A DNA stretch of 64,000 nucleotides from Mycolicibacterium peregrinum (GCF_001665785.1 NZ_LZSO01000051.1:1-64000), one strand, 5' to 3'. Positions 33,375 to 44,226 are shown, counted from the first letter of the stretch. Notes: generated by a model from the sequence alone, not told the origin. Translations and numbers: made by a program.

Positions 33375-36300
33375 TCACCGCACATAGAGATCGTCGTCAC
33401 CGAGCCGGGCATCCGCGTTCAGCAACATCGCGGCTTCCTGACGTTTCTCCGGCACATCGTGGTCGAAGCGGCGGTCGGCGGGCTTCTCGTACATGGGACG
33501 CCCGCCGGCGATCGCTCCGGCCAGGCGGCGCTGACCGGCCAGCGTGCGCTGCTCGGCGCGCTTGCGGTAGTCGTCGCGCTCGGCCGGATCCAACGACGCG
33601 ATGAACGCCTCCGGGTGCACCAGGGCAACCAGACCCGACACGTGACCGAAGCCGAGGCTGGTGACCAGACCGGCCTTGAGCGGGAACTTCCCACGCAGGT
33701 CGAGGGCTTCGCGCACCCAGACGAAGTGGCCGGAGGTGGCCAGCTCGTCGTCGACGCAGTCCAGGCTGCGGTTCGGCGGGATGACGCCGTCACGCAGGAT
33801 CTGGCAGAGACCCATCATCTGGAACACCGCGGCGCCACCCTTGGCGTGCCCGGTCAGCGTCTTCTGGCTGACGATGAACAGCGGGGCACCCGCCGAGCGA
33901 CCCATCGAGTCGGCCAGCCGCTCGTGCAGCTCGGTCTCGTTGGGATCGTTGGCCAGCGTCGAGGTGTCGTGCTTGGAGATCACCGCGATGTCGTCGGCGC
34001 CGACACCCAGCTTGGCCAGCGAGCGGGCCAGCTGCGAGTCCTTGCCGCCACGCCCGGCACCCAGGGCACCCAGACCCGGAGCCGGGATCGAGGTGTGCAC
34101 ACCGTCGGCGAAGCTCTGCGCGTAACCGACCACTGCCAGCACCGGCAGACCCATCTTCGCGGCGAGGTCGCCGCGGGCCAGCAGGATGGTGCCACCGCCC
34201 TGGGCTTCCAGGAAGCCGAGACGACGACGGTCGTTGGCGCGGGAGAACTTCGAGTCGCTGATGCCCTTGGCGCGCATCATCTCGGTGTCGGCGGTGGCCG
34301 CCATGTCACCGAAGCCGATGATCGCTTCCAGGGTCAGGTCGTCGAAGCCGCCGGCGATCACCAGGTCGGCCTTGCCGAGGCGGATCTTGTCCACACCCTC
34401 CTCGACCGAGACGGCCGCGGTGGCGCAGGCGCCGACCGGGTGGACCATCGCGCCGTAACCGCCGACGTAGCTCTGCATGACGTGTGCCGCAACGACGTTG
34501 GGCAGCACCTCCTGCAGGATGTCGTTCGGCTTGGCCCGGCCCAGCAGGTTGCCGTGGTACATGGTCTGCATCGAGGTCATGCCGCCCATGCCGGTGCCCT
34601 GCGTGGAGGCCACCAGGCTCGGGTGAACCCAACGCATCAGCTCGGTCGGGGTGAAGCCCGAGGACAGGAACGCGTCGACGGTGGCGACGATGTTCCACAA
34701 CGCAACCCGGTCGATCGAGTTGGCCATGTCCGGCGTGATGCCCCACACCGTCGGGTCGAAGCCCGTCGGGATCTGGGCACCGACCGTGCGCGACAGCTTG
34801 GTCTTGCGCGGAACTCGAATCTCGGTGCCCGCCTTGCGGATCACCTGCCAGTCACTGGATTCCGGAACCGGCCGGGCCACCGTGTGTTCGGGGTCGAAGG
34901 ACACGAACGCCCGAGCATCGGCCTCACTGGAGACGACGAAGCTGAAGTCCTTGTCCAGGAACACGCTGACCAGCAGCGGCGAGGCGTGATCGGGATCGAT
35001 CGCACCGTCGTCCACGAATTCGCGGATGCCGCAACGTTCCACAACGGCGTCGTGGTAACGCTCCACGATCTCCGATTCGGGCACCAGGTCACCGGTCGTG
35101 GTGTCGTACCAGCCGGCCTTGGGATCGTCTTCCCACTTGACCAGACCGGTCGTCCAGGCCAATTCCAGCACACCGGCCGCCGACAACTCGCCGGAGACCT
35201 CCATCTCGAAGCGGGTACGCGACGAGCCGTACGGCCCGAGCTCGGCACCACCGACGATGACCACCAGGTCGGCCGGGTCGACGTCGAGGTCGGCCCACTC
35301 CGGCGCGGGCGCCGGGTTGTTTCCGCGCGGCGGGGACGGAAGCGCCGCAACGGTGTTGCTTCCGCCTTCCTCCTCCTCGGATTCGGCTGCAGCGCTGGAC
35401 ATGTCCTCACGAGCCTTGGCAGCCAGCTCGGCCATGTCGATCTTGATGTCACCCAGCCCGCCGGTCAGGTCGGCCTTGATCGGCGCGTTGGCCGCGGCCA
35501 CCTTGGACTCCACCGTGCACAGGTTCAGCAGCATGGCTGCCATCTCCGCGGTGCTGTAGGTGGTGACGCCGGCCTGCTCCACCGCGCTGACGATGGCGTC
35601 GTTGTGACCCATCAGCCCGGTGCCCTTGGTCCAGCCGATCAGCGCGTGCGCCAGGCTGACCCGCTCGGCCCACGAGCTTTCGGCGCTCCAGCGGTTCACC
35701 AGCGCGTCGAGCGCCGACTTGGATTCGCCGTACGCACCGTCGCCGCCGAACATACCGCGGTTGGGCGAGCCCGGCAGCACCACATGCAGGCGCGAGGCGA
35801 TGTCACGCTCGGCACCGATCGTCGACAGCCCGCCGATGAGCCGCTGCACGGCCCACAGCAGGACCTTCATCTCCATCTCGGAGCGTGAACCCGCTTCGGA
35901 GAGGTCCCCGGCCACGCGCGGCGCGGCGAACGGGAACAGCAGCGTCGGGGTCTGCGCATCCTTGAGATGGATCGATTGCGGCCCAAGGCTTTCGATCTGC
36001 TCGCTACCGACCCACTCGACCAGCTTGTCGATGTCGGAGTAGGACGCCATGTTGGCCGGGACCACCCAGAGGGTGGCGCCGAAGCGGGCGTTCTCGCGGT
36101 AGAGCTTCTTGTAGAACGCAAGGCGGTCGTCGTCCAGGCGCGAGGTGGTGGCGATGACGGTGGCACCGCCGTCGAGCAGCTGCCCGACGACCGAAGAGGC
36201 GATGGAGCCCTTCGACGCACCGGTCACCACGGCGACCTCGTTGGTGTAGCGGCCCTTGCCCGGGTTCTCCGCACCGGCCGCGATGCGACCGAACAGCGAC

Positions 36301-39300
36301 GCGTGGATGGTGCGTCCGGCGGCGAGCGCCTTGCCCTGCCACCAATTCGCCTGCGTGGCAACGGCATGCCCGGCACCCTCGAACCGCTCCGACAGATGCG
36401 GCCAGTCGGCGTCGATCTCGCCCTCGTCGGCCAGCCACAGCTTGACCAGGTCCTCACGTGCGCTGGCCCAGCGGTCGTCGAACACGACGGCCTTCTTGGC
36501 ATCGAACGCGGGAGCCACCAATCGCGGCCAGTCCGAACCGAGTTCGGTGGTGACCAGATCGATCAGCTCAGCATCGGTCGCGGCCTCGGGGGCGCCCACC
36601 GGGGCGTCCAGACCGAGCTGACCCAGAATCGTGCGAGCAGCCGAAGCCAGCACACCGTCAGGGCCCGTGACCTTCTCGGCGAACTCGTTGAGTGCGGCCG
36701 AATCCACCACACCACCGCCACCGGCACCACCGGCCGAAGGCAGGCTCACCGGGACGCCAATTCGCGCGCCCACCGCGGCGACCGCGGCATCGATGACCTT
36801 GTCGACGTCAGCGGCAGTCGCCAGCGCGCCCGGGTGCAGACCACCCAGATCGCCGCCGCGGACGCTGCTGCCTTCACGGGTGCCCAGCGCCACCTCGACG
36901 GTGACGTGCTTGGCCCAGCCCGGACCGAGCTCCCAGGTCTTGGTGACCCGTTCGGCGATGTAGCCCGGGCGCTTGCCCGACGGGCCGAAGACCGTGCGCA
37001 GCTGATCGTTGATGGCGTCCGAGAGCACCGGGCCGAACGGCTTGTAGGTCCGGGCCAGCTTGCTGACCTGTCCCTTGAGCGCGCCCAGATCCGCCTCGGC
37101 GGCACCGTCGATGGCACCCAGGTTCAGCTCGGAGCCCAGGTCGACCAGCAGCTGGTTACGACGCGACGACGCACCGTCGGTGATGGACTCGATGGAGTCC
37201 AGCGCCTCGATCTGGTCGATGCGCATCTTGGCGCTCAGTGCGATGAGGCCCACCGTGGCGTCGGCCGCGTCAAACGTGATGTCGTCGGGCCGTGGGCCAC
37301 CGGACGGAGCCGCCGGGGCGGCCGCGGGTGCCGGGGCGGCCGCAGGTGCGGCCTCAGCGGACGGGCTTGCCGAGATCTCTTCAGCCTCCGGCTCCGGCTC
37401 CGGATCGGTGTCGCTGGCGAACAGCACCGCGGCATCGCGCTCCGCGTTGAGCACCTCGACGGTGCTGTGGGCGTATTCGGGCAGCTTCAGCGTGTTGGTG
37501 GCCAGGCCGGCGACGGTCGGCGCGTTCTTCACACCGATCTCGACGAACCGCTCCACCCCGAGTCCGCCTGCGGCCTCCTCGATGAACAGCAGGTCCTGGG
37601 TCTCGATCCAGCGCACCGGGCTGGCGAACTGCCAGGCCAGGAGCTCGATGACGATCTTGCGGCACAACTCGATCGGACGCTCGTTACGCCAGGTGTCGTA
37701 GTCGGCGAGGATCTCGTCGAGCGGCTCGGCCGGCACCAGATCCCGGATTTCCTGGATGAAGTCGCGGTCCAGTGTGAACGGCCGGGGCACCAGGTTCGGA
37801 ATGTAGCGGCCGACGACCAACTCCGGGTCGCGGTCGCGCGGCAGGACGCGTTCCAGGCTGCGCCGGAAATCGTCCACGCCGACCCGCAGCACGCTGGAGT
37901 GGAACGGCACGTCGATGCCGGGCACCAGGATGAACGACCGCTTGCCGCCGCTGATCTCGCGACGACGCTCGACCTCTTCCTCCAGCGCCTCCAGACCGCG
38001 CACCGTTCCCGCGATCGCGTACTGAGAACCACGCAGGTTGAAGTTCACGATCTGCAAGAACTCGCCGGTATTCGCCGCGATTTCTGCGACGAAGCTCTCG
38101 ACGTCCTCATCGGCGAGGTCGATCTGCGACGGCCGGATCGCGGCCAGCCGGTAGTTGGACCGGCCCCGCTCGTCACGCGGCACGATGTCGTGCATCTTGG
38201 AGCCGCGGTGGAACACCGCCTCCAGCAGACCTTCGAGCTCGATCACCCCGGAAACGCAAGCCAGCGCGGTGTATTCACCGACGGAGTGACCGCAGGCGAT
38301 CGCCCCTTCGACGAACGCACCCTGCTCGCGCATCTCGGCAACCTGGGCCGCGGCCGTCGTGGCCATCGCGACCTGGGTGAACTGCGTCAGGTACAGCACG
38401 CCCTCGGGGTGCTCGTAATGCACACCGGAGGCGATCAGCGATGTCGGGTTGTCGCGGACGACGTGCAGCACCGAGAAGCCCAGCGTCTCGCGGGTGAACT
38501 TGTCGGCCTTGTCCCACACCTTGCGGGCGGCCTTGGACCGGGCCCGGACCTCCATGCCCATGCCCTTGGACTGGATGCCCTGGCCGGGGAAGGCGTAGAC
38601 GGTCTTGGGTGCGGCGAGCCGTGCGGTCGCGGCCATCACCAGCTCGGAGCCGATGCGGGCCTGAACCTCGACAACCTCTGCGCCGACGTCGATTCCGACC
38701 CGGTCGACGCGGAAGTCGACCTCGTCGCCCGGCTTGACCATGCCGAGGAAGCGGGCGGTCCAGCCGACCAGTTTGGCCGGCGGAATGGGCTTGCCGTCGG
38801 TGGCGGTGACGACGTGCTGCGCGGCGGCGGACAGCCACATGCCGTGCACGATGGGCGATTCGAGACCGGCCAGCAGCGCCGCGGCCCGGTCGGTATGGAT
38901 CGGGTTGTGGTCACCGGACACCACGGCGAACGGCCGCATGTCGACGGGGGCCCCGACGGTGACGTCGCGACGGCGACGACGGGGGGTGTCGGTGGCGTTG
39001 TCCGAGATCGCGCCGCCGGCTCGAACCGGATCGGTCAGCTCGGCCTCGCCGGTGCGGCCGCGGATCGCGAACCGCTCTTCGAGCTTGGCCAGCTCGATGC
39101 CGTCAGCATTCCGGACGACCACCGAGACCGGCACAACGCGGCCGACCTCGGTGTCGTGGGCAGCCGAAGCCGTTGCGGTGACGGTCAATTCGGCAGGCTC
39201 GGTCGGCAGCGCCGACAACAGGTGCGCGGCGTGGTCCAGGTGCACCAGGCTCAGCAGACCCTCGACGACCGGGAACCCGGAGTCGGTGGCGGCGGAACCG

Positions 39301-42300
39301 ATCGCGGCGAAGACCGCGGGCCAGCAGCGGCCGACCAGCGCGTCGGGAACGACGGTGAGCGTCGGTGCCAGCGGGGCACCGAACGTGGCGGTGACGCCGG
39401 TGTGGTCGGCGACCTGCTCGGGGTTCCAGGCGACGGTGACCGTTGCGGTCCCGTCGACGACGGGAGGCAGGGCATCCGGGCCGTCGACACCCGCGGCGAT
39501 GGCGAGCACCGACCGCATCGCGGTCGCCGCATCGGCTACCTCGACGACCGGTGCACCACCGCTGCGGATGGCATCGGTCAGGGTGAACCGGATGTCGATC
39601 CAGGTTCCCGACAGCGGCACCGACAGCACCACGTGCCGATCGTCGGCGACCTCCAGTCGCGCACCCGTGGAAGGGTGCGTGGCCGAACGGTTCTCAGATC
39701 CTTCACGCACCTGCCAGTCGGCCGGCGCCGCGATCCGATGCACCGGGTTCACCGAGGTGCGCCCGGCCCACAACACGTCGGGCGCGTCGAGCAGCACGGC
39801 CAACGGGCCGGTCACGTCGTCGCGGCCCTGACGGCGCGACAGCACGGCCTGCGGCTGCGCACCGGCGGCCAGCGCCTCGTCGACGGCGGTCTGCTCGAAG
39901 CGGTCCAGCAGTTCACCGACGGGCTCGTCGACCCGGGTGATGCCGGCCACCGCTTCGGTACCGGGGATGACGCAGACCTGGTCGGCCGCGTAGCGCGCAT
40001 CGTGGGCCTGCCACAGTGAGTCACTGCGCCACCAGCGGCGCACGTCCTTGTCGATCACCGGGACGAAGTTGACCGGCTTGCCCAGCGTCTTGCACAGCTC
40101 GACGAAGAACGGCACGTCGGCCGGGTGCAGCTGCACCGAAGCGGCGTCCGGGTAGGCCGAAACCAGCGCGGCCAGCGCGGCCTTCGGGTCCTCCAGCAGT
40201 GCCTCGCCGTCGCCGGCAGCATCGAACAGCGTCTCGATGGGGCCGAAATCCTGTGCACTCAAACGCGCTTCGGCGCGCTTCAGCATCTGCTCGAAGCGGT
40301 CGCGCCAGCTGATGTCCAGCCACGGCGAGTGGTCGCGCTTGGTGTCGGCGGTGCTGTTGCCCTCGCCGATCGCCAGCTCGATGTAGCGGCGCAACCACTG
40401 CAGGTAGGTCATGTCGGCGACGTCACCGAAGTACGGCTTGGCGGTGTCGGCCATCGCGGTGATGATCTCGTCGCGGCGGGCCGCCACCGCATCGGCGTCA
40501 CCGGCCACCTCGTCGAGCAGCCGGCCGCAACGCGACGCGGTGTTGTCGATCTCGTGGATGTCGGCGCCGAGCTGGCTGCGCCCGGAGGCCATGCCGCCCG
40601 AGGCCTTGCCGGCCCCCACCCAGGCGTCGGTGCCCTTGGTGTCCACCAACAGCTGCTTGACCTGCGGGCTCGTGGTCGCCTCAAGGGTCGCCATGGCGGC
40701 GGTGCCGACCAGGATGCCGTCGATCGGCATCAGCGGGTAACCGTGGGCGGCCGACCAGCGGCCGGACAGGTACTCGGCGGAGCGCTCGGGGGTGCCGATG
40801 CCACCGCCGACGCAGATGGTGATGTTGGACCGGCTGCGCAGCTCGGAGTAGGTGGCCAGCAGCAGGTCGTCGAGGTCCTCCCACGAGTGGTGACCACCCG
40901 CGCGGCCGCCCTCGATGTGGACGATCACCGGCTTGGTGGGCACCTCGGCCGCGATCCGGATGACCGACCGGATCTGCTCGACGGTGCCCGGCTTGAACAC
41001 CACGTGGCTGATGCCGAGGTCGTTGAGTTCACCGATCAGCTCGACAGCCTCTTCGAGGTCCGGGATGCCGGCACTGACGATGACGCCGTCGATCGGCGCG
41101 CCGGACTGGCGGGCGCGCTGCACCAGACGCTTGCCTCCGACCTGCAGCTTCCACAGGTACGGATCCAGGAACAAGGTGTTGAACTGGATGGCCCGGCCGG
41201 GCTCCAACAGCTCACCCAGCTCGGCGATGCGATCGTTGAAGATCGGCTCGGTGACCTGCCCGCCACCGGCGAGTTCGGCCCAGTGGCCGGCGTTTGCTGC
41301 GGCCGCGACGATCTTGGCGTCCACTGTGGTGGGCGTCATACCCGCCAGCAGGATCGGCGAACGCCCGGTGAGACGGGTGAACTTGGTCGAGAGCTTGACC
41401 GAACCGTCGGGCAGGCTGACCACGGTCGGGGCGTAGCTGGACCACGGGCGGGCCACCTCGGGCACCGCGCCGATGGTGAACAGGTTGCGCTGGCCGCCGC
41501 GGGTCGCGGCGGGCACGATCCCGATGCCCAGCCCGCGCACCACCGGAGCGGTCAGGCGGGTCAGGATGTCGCCGGGGCCGAGGTCGAGAATCCATCGAGC
41601 GCCGGCGTCGCTGATCTCGGTGATCTCGTCGACCCAGTCCACCTGACTGACCAGGATGGACTCGGTCATCGCGCGGGCGAGTTCGACGTCGATGCCGACG
41701 GCCTCGGCCCAGCGGGCGACGATCTCGACGCCGTCGGCCAGACGCGGAGTGTGGAAACCGACCTCGACCTGCACCGGGTCGAAGACCGGGGCGAAGACGG
41801 CGCCGCCGCGGACTTTGCTCTTGCGCTCGGCCTCTTCCTTCTCAGCGATCTGGTTGCAGTACAGCTCGAACCGCGACAGCTGCTCGGGTGTGCCGGTGAT
41901 CACAACGGAACGCCGGCCGTTGCGGATGGACAGCACCGGGGGCAGCACGGTGCGCACGTCCTGGCTGAACTCTTCGAGCAGCTCGTAGATGCGCTCGGGC
42001 TCGGCGTTGGTCACCGACACCATCGGCGGGCGGTCACCCAGCACGGTGATCCCACGACGACGGGCGACCAGCGTGCCTGCGGCACCGATCAGCTGCGCCA
42101 GCGCCAGCAGTTGCACGTCCTTGGCGCCCTTGGCGGCCAGGGCCTCGACGGCCAGCACACCCTGGGAATGACCGGCGACGGCCACCGGCGGGGTGGCGGC
42201 CAGGTCCATGCCCTGACGGGCCAGCGCCCGCACTGCGGCGATCTGGGTGAGTAGGACGCCGGGCACCGACACCGCAGCAGACGTCAGCTGCTTGTCAGAG

Positions 42301-42629
42301 GGCACCGGCTCCTCGGCAGCCAGCGCGCGGACCCACTGCAGGGGCTCGAACCCGATGGGCCGGACCACGACGAGCTCGGCGGCCACCGGCTCGAGCAGCA
42401 GCTCGGCCTCGCCGGCCAGGGTCGCCAGTTCGGCCTCGATACCGGCCGAGGACACCAACTCCTCAAGAGTCTCCAGCCAGGCGCTGCCCTGGCCGCCAAA
42501 GGCGACAGCGTAGGGCTCACCGGCGCTGAGCCGATCCACGAGAGCGTGGGTGGAGTCAGCCTGCCGACCGTCGGATCCTGCGTCGTCGTTGCGACCGGCG
42601 GACACCCGGTCGTGTTCATAGATCGTCAC
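33375..42629 (-). CDS. fas: type I fatty acid synthase
   Basis: A 3084-aa multifunctional enzyme that makes C16-C26 acyl-CoA for membrane lipids and mycolates. Domains in order (rough residues): acetyltransferase (GHSQG, S155), FMN enoyl reductase (from ~420, 'GRSPILLAGMTPTTVDAK'), hot-dog dehydratase ('GDHNPIHTD', ~1240), malonyl/palmitoyl transferase ('GHSVGEYTALA', ~1450), ACP with 'DSIESITDG' (~1830), ketoreductase ('VVTGASKGSIASS', ~2140) and ketosynthase ('GACATAAVSVEEG', Cys ~2730, with 'TGHAKGGAA' His). GTG 42629 with GAGGAG 9 nt upstream agrees with the usual length (M. tuberculosis Fas about 3069). No interruption or frameshift is seen. Confidence 0.97.
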   Translation of the reverse strand: MTIYEHDRVSAGRNDDAGSDGRQADSTHALVDRLSAGEPYAVAFGGQGSAWLETLEELVSSAGIEAELATLAGEAELLLEPVAAELVVVRPIGFEPLQWVRALAAEEPVPSDKQLTSAAVSVPGVLLTQIAAVRALARQGMDLAATPPVAVAGHSQGVLAVEALAAKGAKDVQLLALAQLIGAAGTLVARRRGITVLGDRPPMVSVTNAEPERIYELLEEFSQDVRTVLPPVLSIRNGRRSVVITGTPEQLSRFELYCNQIAEKEEAERKSKVRGGAVFAPVFDPVQVEVGFHTPRLADGVEIVARWAEAVGIDVELARAMTESILVSQVDWVDEITEISDAGARWILDLGPGDILTRLTAPVVRGLGIGIVPAATRGGQRNLFTIGAVPEVARPWSSYAPTVVSLPDGSVKLSTKFTRLTGRSPILLAGMTPTTVDAKIVAAAANAGHWAELAGGGQVTEPIFNDRIAELGELLEPGRAIQFNTLFLDPYLWKLQVGGKRLVQRARQSGAPIDGVIVSAGIPDLEEAVELIGELNDLGISHVVFKPGTVEQIRSVIRIAAEVPTKPVIVHIEGGRAGGHHSWEDLDDLLLATYSELRSRSNITICVGGGIGTPERSAEYLSGRWSAAHGYPLMPIDGILVGTAAMATLEATTSPQVKQLLVDTKGTDAWVGAGKASGGMASGRSQLGADIHEIDNTASRCGRLLDEVAGDADAVAARRDEIITAMADTAKPYFGDVADMTYLQWLRRYIELAIGEGNSTADTKRDHSPWLDISWRDRFEQMLKRAEARLSAQDFGPIETLFDAAGDGEALLEDPKAALAALVSAYPDAASVQLHPADVPFFVELCKTLGKPVNFVPVIDKDVRRWWRSDSLWQAHDARYAADQVCVIPGTEAVAGITRVDEPVGELLDRFEQTAVDEALAAGAQPQAVLSRRQGRDDVTGPLAVLLDAPDVLWAGRTSVNPVHRIAAPADWQVREGSENRSATHPSTGARLEVADDRHVVLSVPLSGTWIDIRFTLTDAIRSGGAPVVEVADAATAMRSVLAIAAGVDGPDALPPVVDGTATVTVAWNPEQVADHTGVTATFGAPLAPTLTVVPDALVGRCWPAVFAAIGSAATDSGFPVVEGLLSLVHLDHAAHLLSALPTEPAELTVTATASAAHDTEVGRVVPVSVVVRNADGIELAKLEERFAIRGRTGEAELTDPVRAGGAISDNATDTPRRRRRDVTVGAPVDMRPFAVVSGDHNPIHTDRAAALLAGLESPIVHGMWLSAAAQHVVTATDGKPIPPAKLVGWTARFLGMVKPGDEVDFRVDRVGIDVGAEVVEVQARIGSELVMAATARLAAPKTVYAFPGQGIQSKGMGMEVRARSKAARKVWDKADKFTRETLGFSVLHVVRDNPTSLIASGVHYEHPEGVLYLTQFTQVAMATTAAAQVAEMREQGAFVEGAIACGHSVGEYTALACVSGVIELEGLLEAVFHRGSKMHDIVPRDERGRSNYRLAAIRPSQIDLADEDVESFVAEIAANTGEFLQIVNFNLRGSQYAIAGTVRGLEALEEEVERRREISGGKRSFILVPGIDVPFHSSVLRVGVDDFRRSLERVLPRDRDPELVVGRYIPNLVPRPFTLDRDFIQEIRDLVPAEPLDEILADYDTWRNERPIELCRKIVIELLAWQFASPVRWIETQDLLFIEEAAGGLGVERFVEIGVKNAPTVAGLATNTLKLPEYAHSTVEVLNAERDAAVLFASDTDPEPEPEAEEISASPSAEAAPAAAPAPAAAPAAPSGGPRPDDITFDAADATVGLIALSAKMRIDQIEALDSIESITDGASSRRNQLLVDLGSELNLGAIDGAAEADLGALKGQVSKLARTYKPFGPVLSDAINDQLRTVFGPSGKRPGYIAERVTKTWELGPGWAKHVTVEVALGTREGSSVRGGDLGGLHPGALATAADVDKVIDAAVAAVGARIGVPVSLPSAGGAGGGGVVDSAALNEFAEKVTGPDGVLASAARTILGQLGLDAPVGAPEAATDAELIDLVTTELGSDWPRLVAPAFDAKKAVVFDDRWASAREDLVKLWLADEGEIDADWPHLSERFEGAGHAVATQANWWQGKALAAGRTIHASLFGRIAAGAENPGKGRYTNEVAVVTGASKGSIASSVVGQLLDGGATVIATTSRLDDDRLAFYKKLYRENARFGATLWVVPANMASYSDIDKLVEWVGSEQIESLGPQSIHLKDAQTPTLLFPFAAPRVAGDLSEAGSRSEMEMKVLLWAVQRLIGGLSTIGAERDIASRLHVVLPGSPNRGMFGGDGAYGESKSALDALVNRWSAESSWAERVSLAHALIGWTKGTGLMGHNDAIVSAVEQAGVTTYSTAEMAAMLLNLCTVESKVAAANAPIKADLTGGLGDIKIDMAELAAKAREDMSSAAAESEEEEGGSNTVAALPSPPRGNNPAPAPEWADLDVDPADLVVIVGGAELGPYGSSRTRFEMEVSGELSAAGVLELAWTTGLVKWEDDPKAGWYDTTTGDLVPESEIVERYHDAVVERCGIREFVDDGAIDPDHASPLLVSVFLDKDFSFVVSSEADARAFVSFDPEHTVARPVPESSDWQVIRKAGTEIRVPRKTKLSRTVGAQIPTGFDPTVWGITPDMANSIDRVALWNIVATVDAFLSSGFTPTELMRWVHPSLVASTQGTGMGGMTSMQTMYHGNLLGRAKPNDILQEVLPNVVAAHVMQSYVGGYGAMVHPVGACATAAVSVEEGVDKIRLGKADLVIAGGFDDLTLEAIIGFGDMAATADTEMMRAKGISDSKFSRANDRRRLGFLEAQGGGTILLARGDLAAKMGLPVLAVVGYAQSFADGVHTSIPAPGLGALGAGRGGKDSQLARSLAKLGVGADDIAVISKHDTSTLANDPNETELHERLADSMGRSAGAPLFIVSQKTLTGHAKGGAAVFQMMGLCQILRDGVIPPNRSLDCVDDELATSGHFVWVREALDLRGKFPLKAGLVTSLGFGHVSGLVALVHPEAFIASLDPAERDDYRKRAEQRTLAGQRRLAGAIAGGRPMYEKPADRRFDHDVPEKRQEAAMLLNADARLGDDDLYVR

Positions 42630-43307
42630 TGGCGCTATCTCCTCGGTGCTGCTGCGGTTCTGCGGTGAATGGTGTCGCGTGTGGCTGTCGCGTGCGGTCT
42701 TGGTTATCTGTCTGCATGTCTGGGGCGGTGTGGCTGCCCGGCGACAGGCCAACGGCGATTCAGCGTCGAATCAGGCGAGGAACGCGGTGCCGCCGGAGCC
42801 CTCCGGACGGTGTCACGCACATTCCCGCCGTACTAAGAGTGTCATAAGAGGTGGCGGGCTTTTTCCGCCCAGATTGGTTACTGGCGAGTTCTACGCATGG
42901 GTAACCGCCGGTAACGTCACGCCGCGTCGAGTGGCGCCCAAAGACATTCGGGACAAACGTCCTGTTGGCAGGTGGTTACGGTCGAGTAGGGATAACTGCG
43001 CAGATCAAGGCAGTATTGTTATCGAATCGTTATCTAAATTTTCCGCCCCATCGGAGCCCGCGAACCGGCCGGGAACCAGCAGACAATCTCGCCGATTCCG
43101 TCTAGCGAATCACACGCACCCGGGCCAAAAGTTTGCTGGAATATCTTACTCGCCGGTAACTATTTGGTCCCACTGACCGAATCTCGGCTTCAGGACGTGG
43201 TCGACGTCCACTCCGATACCTCCGATATTGCGCTTGTCGATCTCGACCTGGTGCAGATGCGCAGCAGGACGGGCGACCCGCCGGCACGGTCGGCTCGGGG
43301 TGGTCGT
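42630..43307. promoter_or_regulatory. long fas upstream region with candidate operators
   Basis: 680 bp without a convincing gene. It holds TTAC-N6-GTAA (43146-43159), a related TTAC-N6-GTTC (42878-42891), a GTAAC-CGCCG-GTAAC direct repeat near 42901-42915, and two GTTATC direct repeats (43018-43034) in an AT-rich patch. These could bind a regulator of fas such as FasR, but I do not know the exact FasR box well enough to assign it. Confidence 0.4.
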
Positions 43308-43922
43308 TCAATCAGCGGTGGCCGCGCCCGCACGCAAGGCCCGGCCTACCCCGGCCGAGACCACCACCCGAGCCAGCTCTGGCAGGCCGCCATCCGAAGG
43401 ACCCAACTGACATTCAGCGACAGCGGCGGCAGCGGACTCGGCCAGATGATCGATCGCCGGTCCCGTCACCCGGGCGAGGTGGGCCATACTGCGGACGAGG
43501 CGCCGATGGTCCTCGGCGCCGTCGACGAGCGCGACCAAGGCGGGATCGGTCACCTCGACGGAACCGTCCACGATGTGCACCAACCCGAACTCCACAAGCG
43601 TGTGGACGTCGTCTCCCGCCGGGTCCACGTTCAAAACCAGCGTCGTCGGCCGGCACCAGTCCGAGGCCCGAATTCCCAAGGCATCGGCCAGATCCCTGCC
43701 GCCGCGCAACGCGACGAAGAACTCGGCGATGTGCGCCGAGTTGAAGCCCTTGGCCAGTAGCTGGCTGATCGCTGTCAACTGATCCAGGTGCCGCTCACCG
43801 TAATACGCCGAGCGCCCGACGCGCCGCGGCGAATCGAGTAACCCGCGTTCACGATAAGCGCGGATATTGCGGGCGCTGACGCCGGAAATGCGCGCCAGGT
43901 CTTCAAGACGGTACTCAGCCAA
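43308..43922 (-). CDS. MerR-family transcriptional regulator
   Basis: This 204-aa protein has an N-terminal MerR winged helix-turn-helix ('YRLEDLARISGVSARNIRAYRERGLLDSPRRVGRSAYYGERHLDQLTAI', residues 4-52) and a C-terminal helical ligand/dimerisation domain with no Cys cluster, so it is not a classical metal sensor. It faces away from the MFS gene and probably regulates it. The effector is unknown. Confidence 0.88.
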   Translation of the reverse strand: MAEYRLEDLARISGVSARNIRAYRERGLLDSPRRVGRSAYYGERHLDQLTAISQLLAKGFNSAHIAEFFVALRGGRDLADALGIRASDWCRPTTLVLNVDPAGDDVHTLVEFGLVHIVDGSVEVTDPALVALVDGAEDHRRLVRSMAHLARVTGPAIDHLAESAAAAVAECQLGPSDGGLPELARVVVSAGVGRALRAGAATAD

Positions 43923-44182
43923 GCCGGCGTCCTCCGCGTCGGTTTGAACAGCGATTCATGCCGACACCCTACTCCCCGGTTATTGGTGCGAGCGAATTCG
44001 CAGCCCCAGCATTCCATCATCCGATGGCAGGATTGTCAGCGCGATCATCTGCGGATATGCCAGACACCCTCCCTCAAGTCGTACATGAGAGTGCATTTTC
44101 AGCCAACTTGATGAATCGACGGAAAACCGGGCTGGAGGCGAAATTCACAACGGCGACAAACAGGCGCTGTCGCTCCGAGGCC

Positions 44183-44188
44183 TACGGT
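44183..44188 (+). promoter_or_regulatory. -10 element for a leaderless upstream ORF
   Basis: TACGGT ends 8 nt before an ATG (44197) that opens a 9-codon ORF ahead of the MFS gene. Confidence 0.4.
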
Positions 44189-44196
44189 GAGAGACC

Positions 44197-44226
44197 ATGT
44201 ACCTCTGCCCCGCGAAACACATTTGA
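44197..44226 (+). CDS. 9-aa upstream ORF (leader peptide candidate)
   Basis: ATG-initiated ORF encoding MYLCPAKHI and ending in TGA, placed 14 nt before the MFS GTG and 8 nt after a -10 like TACGGT. It would be translated from a leaderless message. Short leaderless Cys-containing uORFs are known as attenuators in mycobacteria; this one has a single Cys codon. No further evidence of translation. Confidence 0.35.
   Translation: MYLCPAKHI

Noticed and set aside
33459..40019. Long + strand ORFs (809 and 1350 codons) opposite fas
   Set aside because: They lie wholly antisense to the FAS-I gene. Their products are rich in Arg, His, Gly and Asp with no domain. Such frames arise from GC-rich codon bias.
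42630..42752. Longer N-terminus for FAS
   Set aside because: The frame is open to 42752, but the GTG at 42629 has a ribosome-binding site and gives the usual length; the extra residues are not typical of FAS-I.
42646..43176. 176-codon + strand ORF upstream of fas
   Set aside because: Arg/Ser-rich product without pattern, no ribosome-binding site, and it covers the candidate fas control sites.
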